Shown here one piece after another: positions 12,836-26,200 of a DNA stretch of 64,000 nucleotides. A program made the translations under genes and the position numbers. Location of the stretch: the NCBI GenBank assembly GCA_008360955.1, contig LUCM01009859.1:154978-218977 (forward strand), given 5' to 3'. This DNA is from Fasciolopsis buskii. Its lineage: Eukaryota; Platyhelminthes; Trematoda; Plagiorchiida; Fasciolidae. The notes beneath the pieces were generated by a model. The model saw only the letters and a program-made list of their open reading frames with translations. It was not told the DNA's origin and searched no databases. The first letter of the stretch is position 1, and every line of letters begins with the position of its first letter.

Positions 12836-15588
12836 GCTTAACTGTCTTTTTTCTCCACTTAAGAGATTTGCAGTATCTGAGTCACTGATATCAACTATCT
12901 AATTCTACCCAAAGGGAACTAACTAGACCTCATTTTGGACAATGGCAGCACATCAAGGCATTCGCAAGCTAACTTCGTATTGTCCACAGTGTTTCGCTTG
13001 ATGGAAGAAGCGTTTTTCTTTATCAGATCAGTATCAGGTCACCGTATATTCATCTAAAACTATTATCGATAATAGTAATTTGGTAAATTTTGTCTGTTTT
13101 GTTCAAGTAATCAGCTGGAATTACAGTGTAAGTAACTGCTTATTTCTCAGCAATATGATACTGCAGGTAGCCAAACATTAGTGCAGTGTGATCATTTGAG
13201 ATACTGTAGCTTCGGTTTTTACTAGCCGTTGCCAGCTAGCACGTCCTGTTCATTTTCTAATCTGAAAGGCTTTACCTCAACTGACGAATAGTCGATGGTC
13301 GATCTATCATTTGCAAGGGAATAAGGGAGATAGCGACTAGCATTAAGCCAGTGTGTTTGGTTGCGTATGGGTCATTCAATAAAATCGAATTCATCCATAT
13401 ATGTAGTAGTAATCATAAGGTGGTCAGTCATTACGCCGGAATATCACAATTCCTTAATGAGTCCGCCATCTTTGCACAGTTGTAGTGTTTCAAGTGAAAT
13501 TGGAATGCCCTAACTGTTCTTACTACGTTAGTTTATTAAAAAACGGCCGTAAGATTTTGATGAACGGGAATCGCAACCATTGAAAGGTTCCCACAAGGTC
13601 CGTAGACACTACCGACGGTGGAGTGGTCAACAACGTAAGCCTTTTAGCTTCCCCAATAGGCAAGCCTTTGTTGGCCACTGCTCTTTTCTTTAAAGCGAAG
13701 TACTTTTTTGTTTCATTATTAAATGAAGGGAATAGTAAAAGGTGAAGGGTTTTAACTGGTAATATTCAGGTCCAAAAACCACTATTTCGACCTGTGGAAC
13801 ATTAAAGTTGAAGTGCTACAGCCAAGTCTCCAACTGGTGGTTCTGGTAAACTAGTTTACGTTCTTAGACTTCCAGGAAGGAACCAGCATCCAGGTTTATA
13901 GAGTGACTGCCGATTTTTTACCTGATGGGTCGTTTTGGGCACATCTGAGTGTGAAATGTAATGAAGCAATCTGATATATCTGTCCTGTCCTGCTACTTAT
14001 GGTTGAATCGGAATATCTCACCGGTTCATATGCTGCATTCATGCCGTTCTTTCGGAAGCAACACTTGTACATGAAATTGTGGATAGACAAGTGCAACCAT
14101 GGATTCAGTACCTGCTGACCTGACCAGACTCAGTTCCTACTGAATATCCTATCTTAAGTTTTACCGCTGGTCACGGTCATATACACGTGGTATCTCCCTC
14201 CAGAAGCGTATATCAGTCATTTGTTTCTTGAGGAAAATGACCGCTTGAACAGTCCTTCTAACACGGAACCCCGAAAGCGCTTACACCCCGCCTCTTCCCC
14301 ATAGTATTCACATGGTCATTTTTCCCGAAATCTTGGTTTATAGCATATTTTTCAGACTTACTTGCATGTAATGATTTTTGTTTTAGATGTTTTTGTCTTG
14401 ACACGGCAGAACACATTATTCGCTTGATCTGACTGATTCATAAAATCAACCTATCCACATCCGCTGACCCGGTCATCATTCTGCTCTCTGTCTCTTTCGA
14501 ACAAGGCTCATCCCTTTTTTGGTGTGAACAACATCGGTCATGGCGCGCGTGCAAAAGATAGACGTTAGGTTTTAACACGTCGTAGCTTTCAGTTCCCAGT
14601 TTGGGGCTCCTGTTTCGCTGAATACGTTCACCAACAGTCACACATGCACACACACATCAACAAAATCACAAAGGACTGCGGATTTTATGTAGCATCCTCT
14701 TTGTGGTGGAGGTTGACAGTGTTCTGAATTTTCTTGTCCTGTTTCTTGTATCTTAGAGGAAAAACGTGCACAGTACCCTAAGTACAATAACAGACTACAC
14801 TCGTGGATCCAACTTGATGGCATGCGTGCAGTGTTTATACACATTTCTCTCTGTTTGATTTTCTTCGACATTTTCCAGCTCTGTGCACACATGAGCTTGT
14901 AATTCCGAAGGATGTATACCATGTCGCCATCCGTCCACCTGTTCATTGTTAGACATTCGTGGAAATATTGCGGTTTCCCCCAGTAAATGAAATCAGACGG
15001 ACATAATCTTGTATTTTAAAAAACAGGAACGCTGGGTCGACTAATGCACTTGTTACCTGTTCATGAGTGGTGCACAGAATCGACCCAGAAGGGTCTGAAC
15101 GAACACCATGTTCGGTCATTCGCATAAACAACATATATTTACCTTTAAACATTAGAGTAACAATATGAAAATAAAGAATAAATATAATTATAACTGGTAT
15201 TTCCGAGTTCATAAGTGGGGAGTGTTTTGTAACCCTTACAAGAGAAAGAAGACGTTTGTTCTATTTGGTCCTGGAAAACTTCAGGTTATTCTGACTGTCG
15301 GGCGCTATCCCTAGTTCCCGATGACTCTGGTAGGAAAAGTTGAGCAGACGACAAGGTAAATTTATTAATCAAAATCAAACGGTTCATATTAAGGTGTCAT
15401 AATGAATACTCCCTGGACGATTGTTCTTCCGATTAATTCGGTTCTCGGCATCCATCGACTTTCTCATGCGGCGTCTACTGATTGGCGTAATCTGTGCGAA
15501 ATCATCACAGCTGTGTTGATCTCTGATCCGGATGACTGTTAACGCGAGTCAGAACCCACTACCCTTATGGGGAGGTCTTTTAGTACTC

Positions 15589-15625
<37 letters not shown>

Positions 15626-16514
15626 ACTTCGCAACCTGCTGGAATAGTGTACCTTAGACGACTGATCCTAAGCCCGGTTGCGATTGGGAGACGTGCCAGT
15701 GCTGATGAATTTTCGGACAGAATCAATAGCTGAATAGTACATTTGGATTATGAGCCGTGGCTCCATTGTTTGTCCTGTACACTGGACACTCTCGGCCATT
15801 AATGACTGAACTGTGCTCTGATTATCTATCCGTCAACCTTTCAGACATCACTGTATTAGTCTTATTAATTTTACGGAACAGGATTACGAAATTCTCTTAT
15901 TTAGGAAGCCATTCTGTTTCGAAACGCGGTTACTCCTACCTACAGCCTATCTTAAGTCAACCACACTGGCTGCATCGTAGTCTTATCACGGTCTGTTCAT
16001 TATGTGGGACAATGTGTACCCTTCTGATAGCTGTTTTTAATTGTAATTGAGACTGAATTTGAGTAAAAGTCCCTGGCTTTTATCGGTTAGCTTCGTCATT
16101 CCTACGTATCAAGTGTTTTACCAGAAAGCTTAGGTGACCACATCTCCGTGGTATGAAAATGAAACTGGGTTTCTAAAGTCGGCGCCGATCATGGTACAGC
16201 CAAGTGTCTTATTGATGAACTTGTTTTCCTGAAATTAATCAGCTGGTTTGAAGAAGTTGGCCGAGATAGGTTATACACGTTATGCCAAATAAATATGATC
16301 TTTTCCCAGGTTGCAGTCAGTTCTGTATTTGTTAATTGGAAGCACAATATGGGGATCTCTCCTTTTCACCATAGCGGTTTTTTCTGGAGCAACTTATCCG
16401 ACTTATGTATGGTTTGAATATCGGAATTCGCTGTGACCTTGTTTGTTGCATCAAAAGACTGAGACTGTAAACAGCCCCATAGTTTACTTTAGTTACCATT
16501 TTTGTCGAAAACAG
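12836..16514. other. Upstream region or first intron of the zinc-finger gene
   Basis: The first recognised coding exon begins at 16515 with a split codon, so at least one upstream exon is expected, but I could not pick it out here. A 97-codon plus-strand frame at 15757-16050 is hydrophobic and has no homology I recognise. A (TA)n tract lies at about 15589-15624. No promoter could be assigned. Confidence 0.35.
15589..15624. repeat. (TA)n microsatellite
   Basis: About 36 bases of alternating TA with one C interruption. Confidence 0.9.
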
Positions 16515-17202
16515 GTCCCATTTCCGAAGCTCCATCCAATGATCCGTCTTATCAAGTCGGCAGCAAAGACGATGCAGAAGTGACAATGTGCATCTGTCCA
16601 GTTTGCGGATTTTCCGCGTCTTCTCCCCGGGGCCAAGATGAGCATATGGATACGGAACATGGAGAATGTCTTACGGCGGGCTCTTCTAAATCATCTAGAA
16701 TACCTAGAGATCACCTTTCACCCGTTCCGGATTTGTTCGCACCCGCCAGTTTTGGAGTACGAGCTTCATCCACGTCTCAACAACAACAGTTGCAAACATG
16801 CCAGCATCAGCAGAAGCAGCAACAGCAGCAACAATCCCTTATTTCAAGTGATGCTTCTTCGCCAGTAAATGTAGATAATCTTAACACCAGCAGACTTGGG
16901 TTGCCGCATGCCGTCAGCTCGCCGCATCTTCCCTGTAAATCACAAGCAGGTCAAAACCAACCAAATACCGGTGACATCATTTCACCCTTGATCCCAGTTG
17001 ACGGGTCAACGAAAGACGTGAGCTCGCCCACACTAGGAAAGTCATCCTCCGATTGGTCGCAGTTCGGGATGAAGAACCGAGCTTACCGCGGCAGTCTTGG
17101 ACGAAACGCTCGCACAACGTCCTCTTCCAAACTGACGGATGGAGAGTCTTCGCTTACAAATGCACTGTTCCTGCAAAAGGTGGACTCACGCCGCAGATAT
17201 CG
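16515..17202 (+). CDS. Zinc-finger gene, exon a (finger 1, Gln-rich)
   Basis: The acceptor is 'cgaaaacag' ending at 16514 and the donor is cg|gtaagc at 17203. The exon encodes one finger (C28, C31, H44, H49 in the reconstructed numbering), followed by a Ser/Pro-rich linker with a Gln run (CAG/CAA codons, about 16791-16845). It ends with two bases of a codon that are completed by the next exon, giving 'RRRYRC' and so supplying the aromatic-x-Cys start of finger 2. That fit strongly supports the junction. It begins with the last two bases of a split codon, so an upstream exon must exist unless translation starts at the ATG at 16586. Confidence 0.85.
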
Positions 17203-20200
17203 GTAAGCGCGTGCGGCTTATTCTGTGTACAGTTGGTTTTTGCGAATACCAGTCATCTCCAAACGGAAAGTAAAGTTGCAACCTCGAAATGACATGGAAT
17301 CCTACAGTAGCTGTGAACTGGTATCGGTTAACTCAAAGACTGAAGTTTAAACAATAGGTGGTGGGATAACAACTCCCGGTGTTCATATTATTACAATACC
17401 CTTTTAATGGCTCCGGGTTAGCCCACGTTAATTGTTCATTCTTTAGAAACGCTGATGCGCAGGAACCCCGAAACTCTTGATAGTCGCACTAATTTTACAC
17501 AGTTATACTATCTGTCCCACAATATAGTTGATTTTCTGAGTCATTTCTTCTCAAGAGTAATGAGAATGTGCGTAAAGGATTGCGATGCCTGAAAAAGGCA
17601 ATTGATTCTCAATGAAATTCATACGACGACAGTCAACTGATTTTTACTACAGGGGCCACAAACACACGCGCTTCGATATTCGCATCGCGTGTGACAGAAG
17701 GAAAAGCACTGGAAAATAGCTTCCATGTAAAACTTGAAGTTATTTTGGCACTTTATTGATTTTTTCTCCGTCATTAGTAGCCGTAATATTTAAGTACCAG
17801 GGAATGCATACGTCGGACATAAGGAATAGAACCTGAAGTTCAGCAAATCCGTCGGATGTCAGTATCCTGGATGGAAGTCTGTTTTGTAATCATTTCAGCT
17901 GCTGAAGCATGCCTAATGAAACGGATTGGATGCAAATACGTTGCCTCTCAAAAAGATTAATTTAGTTAATTTTTTGAACTTCAAATGTAATTTTTGTTCT
18001 GCTTTCGACTATTTTTACTCCTTGATATTATATTTCGTTTAGGGAACAAAGAGCACTTCGAAATTGGTATTGTAGTTGGGCTATTCACTTCTCTATTTAT
18101 TAGAACTTCGATTGACCTCGAAATGAGAATACTCCCCTCACTAATTCTTTGCTTTGCTTGATCCTCCTGGCTCTGAACCAAAACTTTCCACTCCAATAAT
18201 CTACCACAGCTGCAATATTTGCCCGGCAACGTTTCCCTGGCATGGCGATTTGACGGAACATTTGCGGTTAGCCCATGGAATGCAAAAAACTCGGGAAAGT
18301 GCGCGTAGTGGCAAAGCTGGAAACTTCTGCTGTAATTATTGTAAATATGTGGCTAAATATCAGAGTGAGCTTCGCAGACATATGCGATTACATTGGGGTG
18401 TCAAACCGTTCGCGTGCGTATTTTGTCCTTATCGGAGTGCATGGAAGGGCGATCTGAAACGACACATGGAGTCTCATCATCGCGAAAGATTCAGTTCCGA
18501 ATCTGAACTAGTGGAGATTATGTCCCAGTTCAAGAATAACGCGGGAACCACTGTGAACGGATTTCCATTATCCGCGAAATCCGTGCCAGATACATATAAT
18601 TTCGGGAGTGATTTTGAATCGGAGAACGCTGACGATGCATCGTTCCAGTTTCAGGACTCTCACGATCACAGCTCCGGTGAGACATCATTATCTGGCTTTC
18701 CGAAACCGTTGTCCATAGTTGATCCAGCTACGGTCGGCTGTTCGAATGTAGACTCACTGAAGACGGAAAATCAGTTTGAGGACCCACTGGTCTGCACGGT
18801 CTGTTCGTACAGGGCACAGAATCAGAGCAAACTGCAAAATCATATGACTGGTCACATGAATCTAAAGCCATTCAAGTGTCCGATTTGCGATCATCGTAGC
18901 AATTACAAATGGGACGTTAGAAAGCATTTACGTACTCAGCATCCAAACCAAGCCGATCGCTCGGTGGTTGTTCTCTCCGACTTGGAAAAAACCTCTGAGG
19001 CAACCGTTCCATTCAAGTCAAGTTCGCCAGAATCCCCCATGAGTTTATGCATCGACCTGGCTAGCAAAACACCCGAGCAACAAACCACCACAACTGTTGT
19101 TCCCCGGGATCTGTCCACTCATTTGTGGTCTGCTGAGACGGCAACAGCTGAATGCGAACCTGATTCAGAAGTGGTTCCAATCGATTTATCAGTGAAAGAT
19201 CAAGTGAATTCGGTATGTACTTTTTCTACACGTGATTTTGCTCTTACTACCATGCATTTTGCTGGTAACTTAAGGTGTATTTAATATTGATTATCTTGTA
19301 TGGTTTTCCGCGTACATAATATTGCTGACTGCTTTTGGACATTTTTCACGACCACCTTACTTGTTCGCATTCCCTCTGTGTTCATCATGAACCTTTTTTA
19401 GAATAAAGAACCAACACCAAATAGGTCAGTTTTAGTGTTTCCTCCTGCACTGGTAACAAATCATCGTTGGTCTAACAAAATATGAGCACATTCTGCATGA
19501 TTATTTGTGTCGTCACTAATATGGTTTATTATTAACCCTTTAGCACTTTAGTGTTGTGCATAATTATCATTTCTTTTGACGCGGGAAAAAGAAATTTCTG
19601 GAGTGCAAAAGGTCTGTGTTTTGTTGATGAAATTTCTCAGTGCGGTATGCTGATTTTACACTGCTGATAAGAAATCTTCGTTTAGACAACTGTCCTCTGA
19701 AATCTGTACATGGGTTAAGAAATGAGATTATAATTGGAGGAAAAGATCTGACTACTGTTTTCGTATGTAGTGAAGGGTCAATTCCTGTGAAACCTGGTCT
19801 ACTAAGACCGACCCTCAGTGATAAAAGATGTCACAAATTCTGCACATATCCTACGAGCAAAGGCATTCCTGCAAAACCGGTCTGTGAATTCACCTATCGC
19901 ATGTATTCGATCCTTGCGTATCTTCATTGGTATTCGATTGATTGAGTTTCCTGATGGAAGTGAGTACCTAAATCGACCCACATCAAACTTGGCTGTAGTT
20001 GGTCAAGATGGGTTTTGCTTATTTCTACTTGTTGATCTCTGATTGGAGAAAACGGTGGTTTTTGCAGCAATATTTTTCCCATTCACCAATTCCAAGAGAA
20101 CTGTTTCACAATGGCGATGAAATAACTAACCTTTATATCTTTCGTTTGTCGCAGCTCACCACGCAGTAGAGAACTAGGTACAATCGATATCTGACGAACG

Positions 20201-23200
20201 CCGATAAGAACAGCGACATCATCAGTGGGAATCGGGAATCCAAAATGTTACCTCAGTGACAGCAGTACGGAAGTCGCCGAGAGGTTTATTTCTATTACTA
20301 AACCATGCACCCAACTGCAGTAGCGGTATTCGATAGATGTGGCTGCTAAATCCCCTTCTCAAAAATGTGATATATGCATACCGGTGAAATGTAGAATATC
20401 AGTAGACTAATCGTGGCTGCATGATGAGATCCCACATCTCTTAGTGTGATTCTGGTAATCGCTGGTAATCGCTGCACGAAAAACAACGACATTTGGTTAT
20501 ATGCATTTCTGGTTCAGATTGAGACATTAACGAACGAGCGCAGCGGTGACCTGGTTCGATCAACGTGAAACAGTCAATGGGAATGGTTTATAGTGTTTCA
20601 GTTGCCGATTGTAAAACAAAACTGGTGAACAACGCCACGAATATAAACCGCTGTAGTGTCCAATGGTTTACATGAGAAATGTCCGTTCGTTTTGTTTGGT
20701 CTATCGCCTATTTATTGAGTGCACTGGAAGTAAATAAAAATCGTTCGGCTACGTCCATTTGTTGTTGCGCAGAGTTCATCTAACCCCGTATAACAGCTTG
20801 CAGCAATAACGCTCACATGTAGCATTGAATTGCTTGTTTGAGTATTCTAAATTGGATGTCCGATAGCACGTGTTCAACAGATTGCTTGGGGTAGAATGTC
20901 TCACCTGCATTCAGATGGATATTCCATTGCAAATGCTTATGGTAAATCAGATCAAGCACCGCATGTTTTCACCTATTATCTCCTTTTTCGTTGTGGTTTG
21001 ATAGCATCTTTTGGTTTATGTGTCCATGCATGACATGTTGTGGGTTTGCATTTACTCATCCGTGCACTTTCTTACCGCTCGCTTTTAATTACCTCTGAAT
21101 GTATAACACTTGAATTTTCGAATTCAACACGATATTAAACGTAAATGGTATTGGTTTTCAGATCATTCTGCCACTGTCCCGAAGTCCTGGTAACGAAACA
21201 AAATCCTCCTCCGTTCAGCTTAAGCCGCCGGTTACTTCGGGTTCAGTTGTCATCCAGCATACTGTTTCTTCACTCGTCGATTCTCAGTCGATAATGATAA
21301 ATCCGCTGAGTTCCAGTGTGGATTGCCTAAAGTCGAACATCCCAATGGTAATGACGATGATGGAGGAGCATTCCTCCCCCATGGTTCAGAATTCCAACAC
21401 AGTACCCAGTCATCATTCCTCCCCGGCTGTAAGCACCGCGATTTCCTGTCCGCCTGCTTTTGGCGTGGATCACACTGACGTATTGGCATCTGGTACTAAT
21501 AGCCCAAACACAATTGGTCTGATACTAAATCTGCAACAACAGTTATTAATACATGGTCTGATACCCTCATGGCCACCTCGAACTGTCCCGAGTGTGGCTG
21601 TTACCAACCCAATGCCCTTGACATTACGTGTATCCTCGGCATTAAACTCAGACAGTCTTATTCACGACTTGAACCAAGCTGACAACACAACGGATCTGAC
21701 TGAGTCGAACGGAATCCAGCTAGCGAATGCAGCTCCAGATAATTTGGGTATTCGTGGAAAGAAGACTCCTTCCGAATGGTCATCCACGGACACAGATCCA
21801 TTGGAGCTTCTACATTCGGGTCGTTCGACTTTGGGCACAAACTTGGCGGAGTCATCCGAAGGGTTAAGCGATCCGCCTAGACGCGCCAGGGGCCGAAAGT
21901 CGGCCACATGTTACAGTCGACAAGGCGGCGGAGGAGGAGGGGGAGGCGGAGGTGGTGGCAATGGTGGTTCAATTGGACCAAAAGAAGAACAATGGAAAAG
22001 ACACTTATGTTCTGGCTGCGGGCATCGATCAAACTGGAAATGGGATATTAACAAACATATCAAGGTGATTTCCATTCTTACCTGATACAAGTTTCCATTT
22101 AAGTGACTGATTGATCATTTCTCCCTCGTTAGTTTCGCATGCTCAGAGTTGCTCTGCCACGATTTGATGCTTTTGCAGCGATTATAACCTATCGTTCCAC
22201 ATAAACCACCTAACGAACTGGGAACACGGAATCGCTTTTATTTGTGTTAGTAGCAAATTGACCGGGAACGTGACTCATACAAACCCCTTTCGGACAACAT
22301 ATTTCTAGCAGTGAATCAATTTAATTTAATTCCTGCTTACTGTAGGGATATTTTAAAATTCCTTTCAGGATTGAGACATCCGGAAGCTAGTTGCCGAATA
22401 ACCAAATGCAGCTTGAAAGCACCCAGTGAAAATAGACAACCGGAGAGGGCAGCTGCTGAACCCTGTCAGAACATTTCCAATAAACTAAGCTGGTAGAGGA
22501 TTTTCTAAGGTTTCAAATTCTATTATGCATGCTCCACAGAAACAGTTTGGAAGGCAAGAGGCTCACGAGTACAGTTAAAACGGCTCTAAGTCATAGGCGT
22601 TCGACCCACAGTAGTTTGTTTCGGGTTCGCGTCTTAATTCCCCCTCGATGGATGCCTACTACTGATAATTCCAGACAAAGATGAAACATCATTGGTTTAA
22701 TAGTTTTCGGTGGCATGTTGGATGTTGACACCATTTGTCGATCATTTAATGGTACGGATTATGCAGGTTGTCTACGTCTATAAGGCGTCAGCATTTTGAT
22801 TCTCAAAGATCTAAGTTATCAACTCCGACTGATAAGAAAAGGCAGCCTTTACATTAGCTTTCATTGAATTCTAGTTTCTGATGCGACATGTTGGGCGATG
22901 AATTCCTACAGTGCAACAGAAGGTCACCATGCTTGTGGAATTTGAATTGTGCGATGATCAGGCAGCAGAAATTGTTTCCGGAGAGTACGGCTCACTGAAC
23001 TACACTAATTTCCGTAGTTTAAGAACCAGACATTACATTTAAAGATCCTTGCGTCACAGTTTGAGAGACAAGCTTCATGGCAAACCAACAGCTTATGGGA
23101 CCTGATTTGTGGAACCAAGTTGTTCACTTAAGGGAAATACTGCATGAGGACCACGCTGGCATTCAGTGAGTTGGTTTTACGAAAAACACGAGAGTGGTAG

Positions 23201-26200
23201 AAACGGACATTAGTGGAGATGGCGGAAATCGTTTCCGGTTGCATGCAGTTTGATAAGCGTGGTCTTATGTCAGCTATGATTGATTTCAATTTTCTCCGAA
23301 CTTGGCTACAGAAACAATATACGGAACGGGATTTTTAGGTTTTTTGTGAATTATTTACTTCGAGTCAGATGATTCATACCCGGCATTCGTACTGTATTTG
23401 AAATTGCAGTGTCAGCTCTGAACAGCGTACAAAGTACCCTGTGCAGAACTTTATTCATCGTTGAGAACCATCGGAAGTCCTTATATAACAAAACGAATAT
23501 ACACGGTAACAAAAGTAAACAATAGGTTGCCGATAACCTTGGAAACTGTGTATCCGTTATGCTACCAATGAACCCTCGACCGCCGACAGAACGCCTGCTG
23601 TTGGTGGTTTTTGATCAACACTAAGATGCTTAGATCAATAAGTTTGTCCTTATTTGGAGGTAACGAAGAGGCGATTCAGCCTGTCTGTTTGGTATCCTTA
23701 AGAATTACAGTCCGCCTATGATCAGAAATAAACTTGGATATATCTCTTACGAGTAACTGAACTCTGTAGAAAAATGTTTTGTTCATTCTATCCATTTCAA
23801 TTGTCTTTGTTGAAAACTCACTACAGGTGGCCCATCCAGAGAGAACAAATATTACCACTGTCACTTTGGATTTAGAGGAAGCGAAGCAGACATTTGGCGA
23901 GTACATGAATCGTCTCAAACTCTCCCGTAGTCGATATCTGAGTGACGGAACCGGTGGATCTTTGGGAGTGTCCACTGGGACGGGCTCTGCATGGTGCGGC
24001 GGACTTGCCTCTACCGGTGAAGGCTACTACAGACCGTACAAGTGTTCTGTTTGCGGTCATCGGTAAGTCAGCAACAGATGGATTAAAGTCTTGAACGTGA
24101 GCGATTAAATTAGCTTGCGGATCTGAACGCTGCAGTCTCTGGGTTGGTTCCTCATGTGATATTTCCGAGACCGCCGAAAATAATGAAAGATTTGTAAAAT
24201 ACTTTTTACCTTTCCACTTTCTATCATTTTAACTGTTAGAATGGTGGTCGTGGCCGTTCAGAGGGTACCAGTTTGCACAGCTGATCAGCGGTTGGTAGAT
24301 CGGAACCTGTGACCTGTAAGATGACATGTCACGGAGTTTACTAATCGAGCACCTGTGAAGCCGTCGGTAGTACACATTCATTGCTTCGAAGCCGCGACGA
24401 GATACGCATTTAGAAGACAAGAGACACGTGATTTCTGAATCCATTCTACAAAAATGTTTCGCAAATCCACCTGGAAGGCACTCGATCCATGTTGTAAGCT
24501 AAAACGTTTTAGGATTTGTTTGGAAAAATTACGTTTATCTCATCTCGATTTATCGTCCAGTAAGATCGATAATACTGGCTAGTAAACGACAGTCTCAAGA
24601 TTTTTCCTTTGGTCTGTATAATATTCGTTTATTGGTGAAAACCGCTCCATTCTCAGTTTTATTTTGAATATAAATGACTGGGAAATTTGAGCGTCTAAAA
24701 ATAGAAAAGTAAGTTCACTTAAATTCATATATTTGCACCTCTACGAATTGTTTCCACATCTTTAGGAGCAACTGGAAGTGGGATGTAAGGAAGCACATCA
24801 AACAAATGCACAACAGCGAGGCCGAAGTGATCACGCTTAGTTTGGACGAAGCTCGCCGTACGATACACCAGTACAAGAGTTGTCGAAGACAACAGCAAGC
24901 ACGCCTAGTTGAGACGACATTCAAATCTGAGCCTTCTCACTGCTACGATTCACCTGACCAAGGAAACGTCGAATTTGTTTCACAGGATCACCCTAAGGAA
25001 GTTAATGGACTTTCTCCTGAAAACTCCCCAGATCTCGAAGGCAGAATTAACTCGTTCAACGCGGACATGGTCGATTTGTCGCAGGCTGCAAAACGGGAGC
25101 AAAATCCAAGCATTGTTCGGATAGATGAAAATGCTGGCCTTGATGGCCATAGTGTCGGTCCCATGGCCGGTGCTGTTGATGGTGGGGATGTTCGGAATCC
25201 GCAACTCATCAAACTATACTACCCCTGTAGACATTGCGATCGTAGATTCCGGTCCTATCAAAATTCGTTTTTCCATCTGCACCACAAGCACCACACAGAA
25301 GTTATCAATGTGAAGTCAGCCGGCACGCCGCCCTTGTCAATTCGCTTCTACTATGCGATGTCACGCAATTCACCTCGTGCAAGGAGTTCCAATCCGCCCC
25401 GGCGAACAAAGGCCAGTACTCTAACTGCGTGTTTAATGGTAGTTTTTTTCTAAATCTTGATTACGTCGTTCGTAAACATATCAAAAACAGCAGCAGTTTG
25501 GGCCTGGCGAACGCGGAACACAGTGAGTAGGATAAATAAGCTCAGAAGAGAAAACCGACAGATACCAGTGGAAAGAAAGTGAAACTAGTGGTTTTTATGG
25601 AATTGCACGAGAGGTATCATTCATTTCCTAAAAAGTCAAAGAACGAAGAAGCAGAATCGCGATTAGGCTTTTTAGAAGGACATCTACCAAGTTGATTTCA
25701 AATATAAGTTATCCACGGAGAGGTGCATTTGAAAATCTCCATTGTGTCCATTGGTTATTAACCAAGCTGATTATATCAATGAAATTTCATTTTCCGCTAA
25801 ATGGCAACGAAACACTGTTCCGATTAATCACATTCTTCGTGATATTAGCAAACTGAAGTCATTTCCGTTATTTCAGTGAGTTGTTTAAACAGGTAATAAC
25901 ACTTGCATAAGCATGGAAAAGCCTATACGCCACTGCTCTACTGACGATGATTAGCTGGCCCAACTTCCTCTTTATTAAACACATCTGTTCCACTCTTCAG
26001 TATGATGATCGCACGTGTAGTAGAGCTTCATCTTTCTGCTGTTTATTTTCCAATTCCGGTTCGATCCAAGATGATCTGGTCTAATAACTATTTTTTCCGA
26101 ATTTCGATCCGTCGTATGTCCTTTACTTGTTTCTTCACAGCAATGACTATCGAGCTCCTCGCAGTAATTCCTCATCAAAACACTTTCGCCCACTCATCTT

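Noticed and set aside
15757..16050. Upstream exon of the zinc-finger gene
   Set aside because: This hydrophobic frame gives no donor with the required phase and no recognisable sequence.
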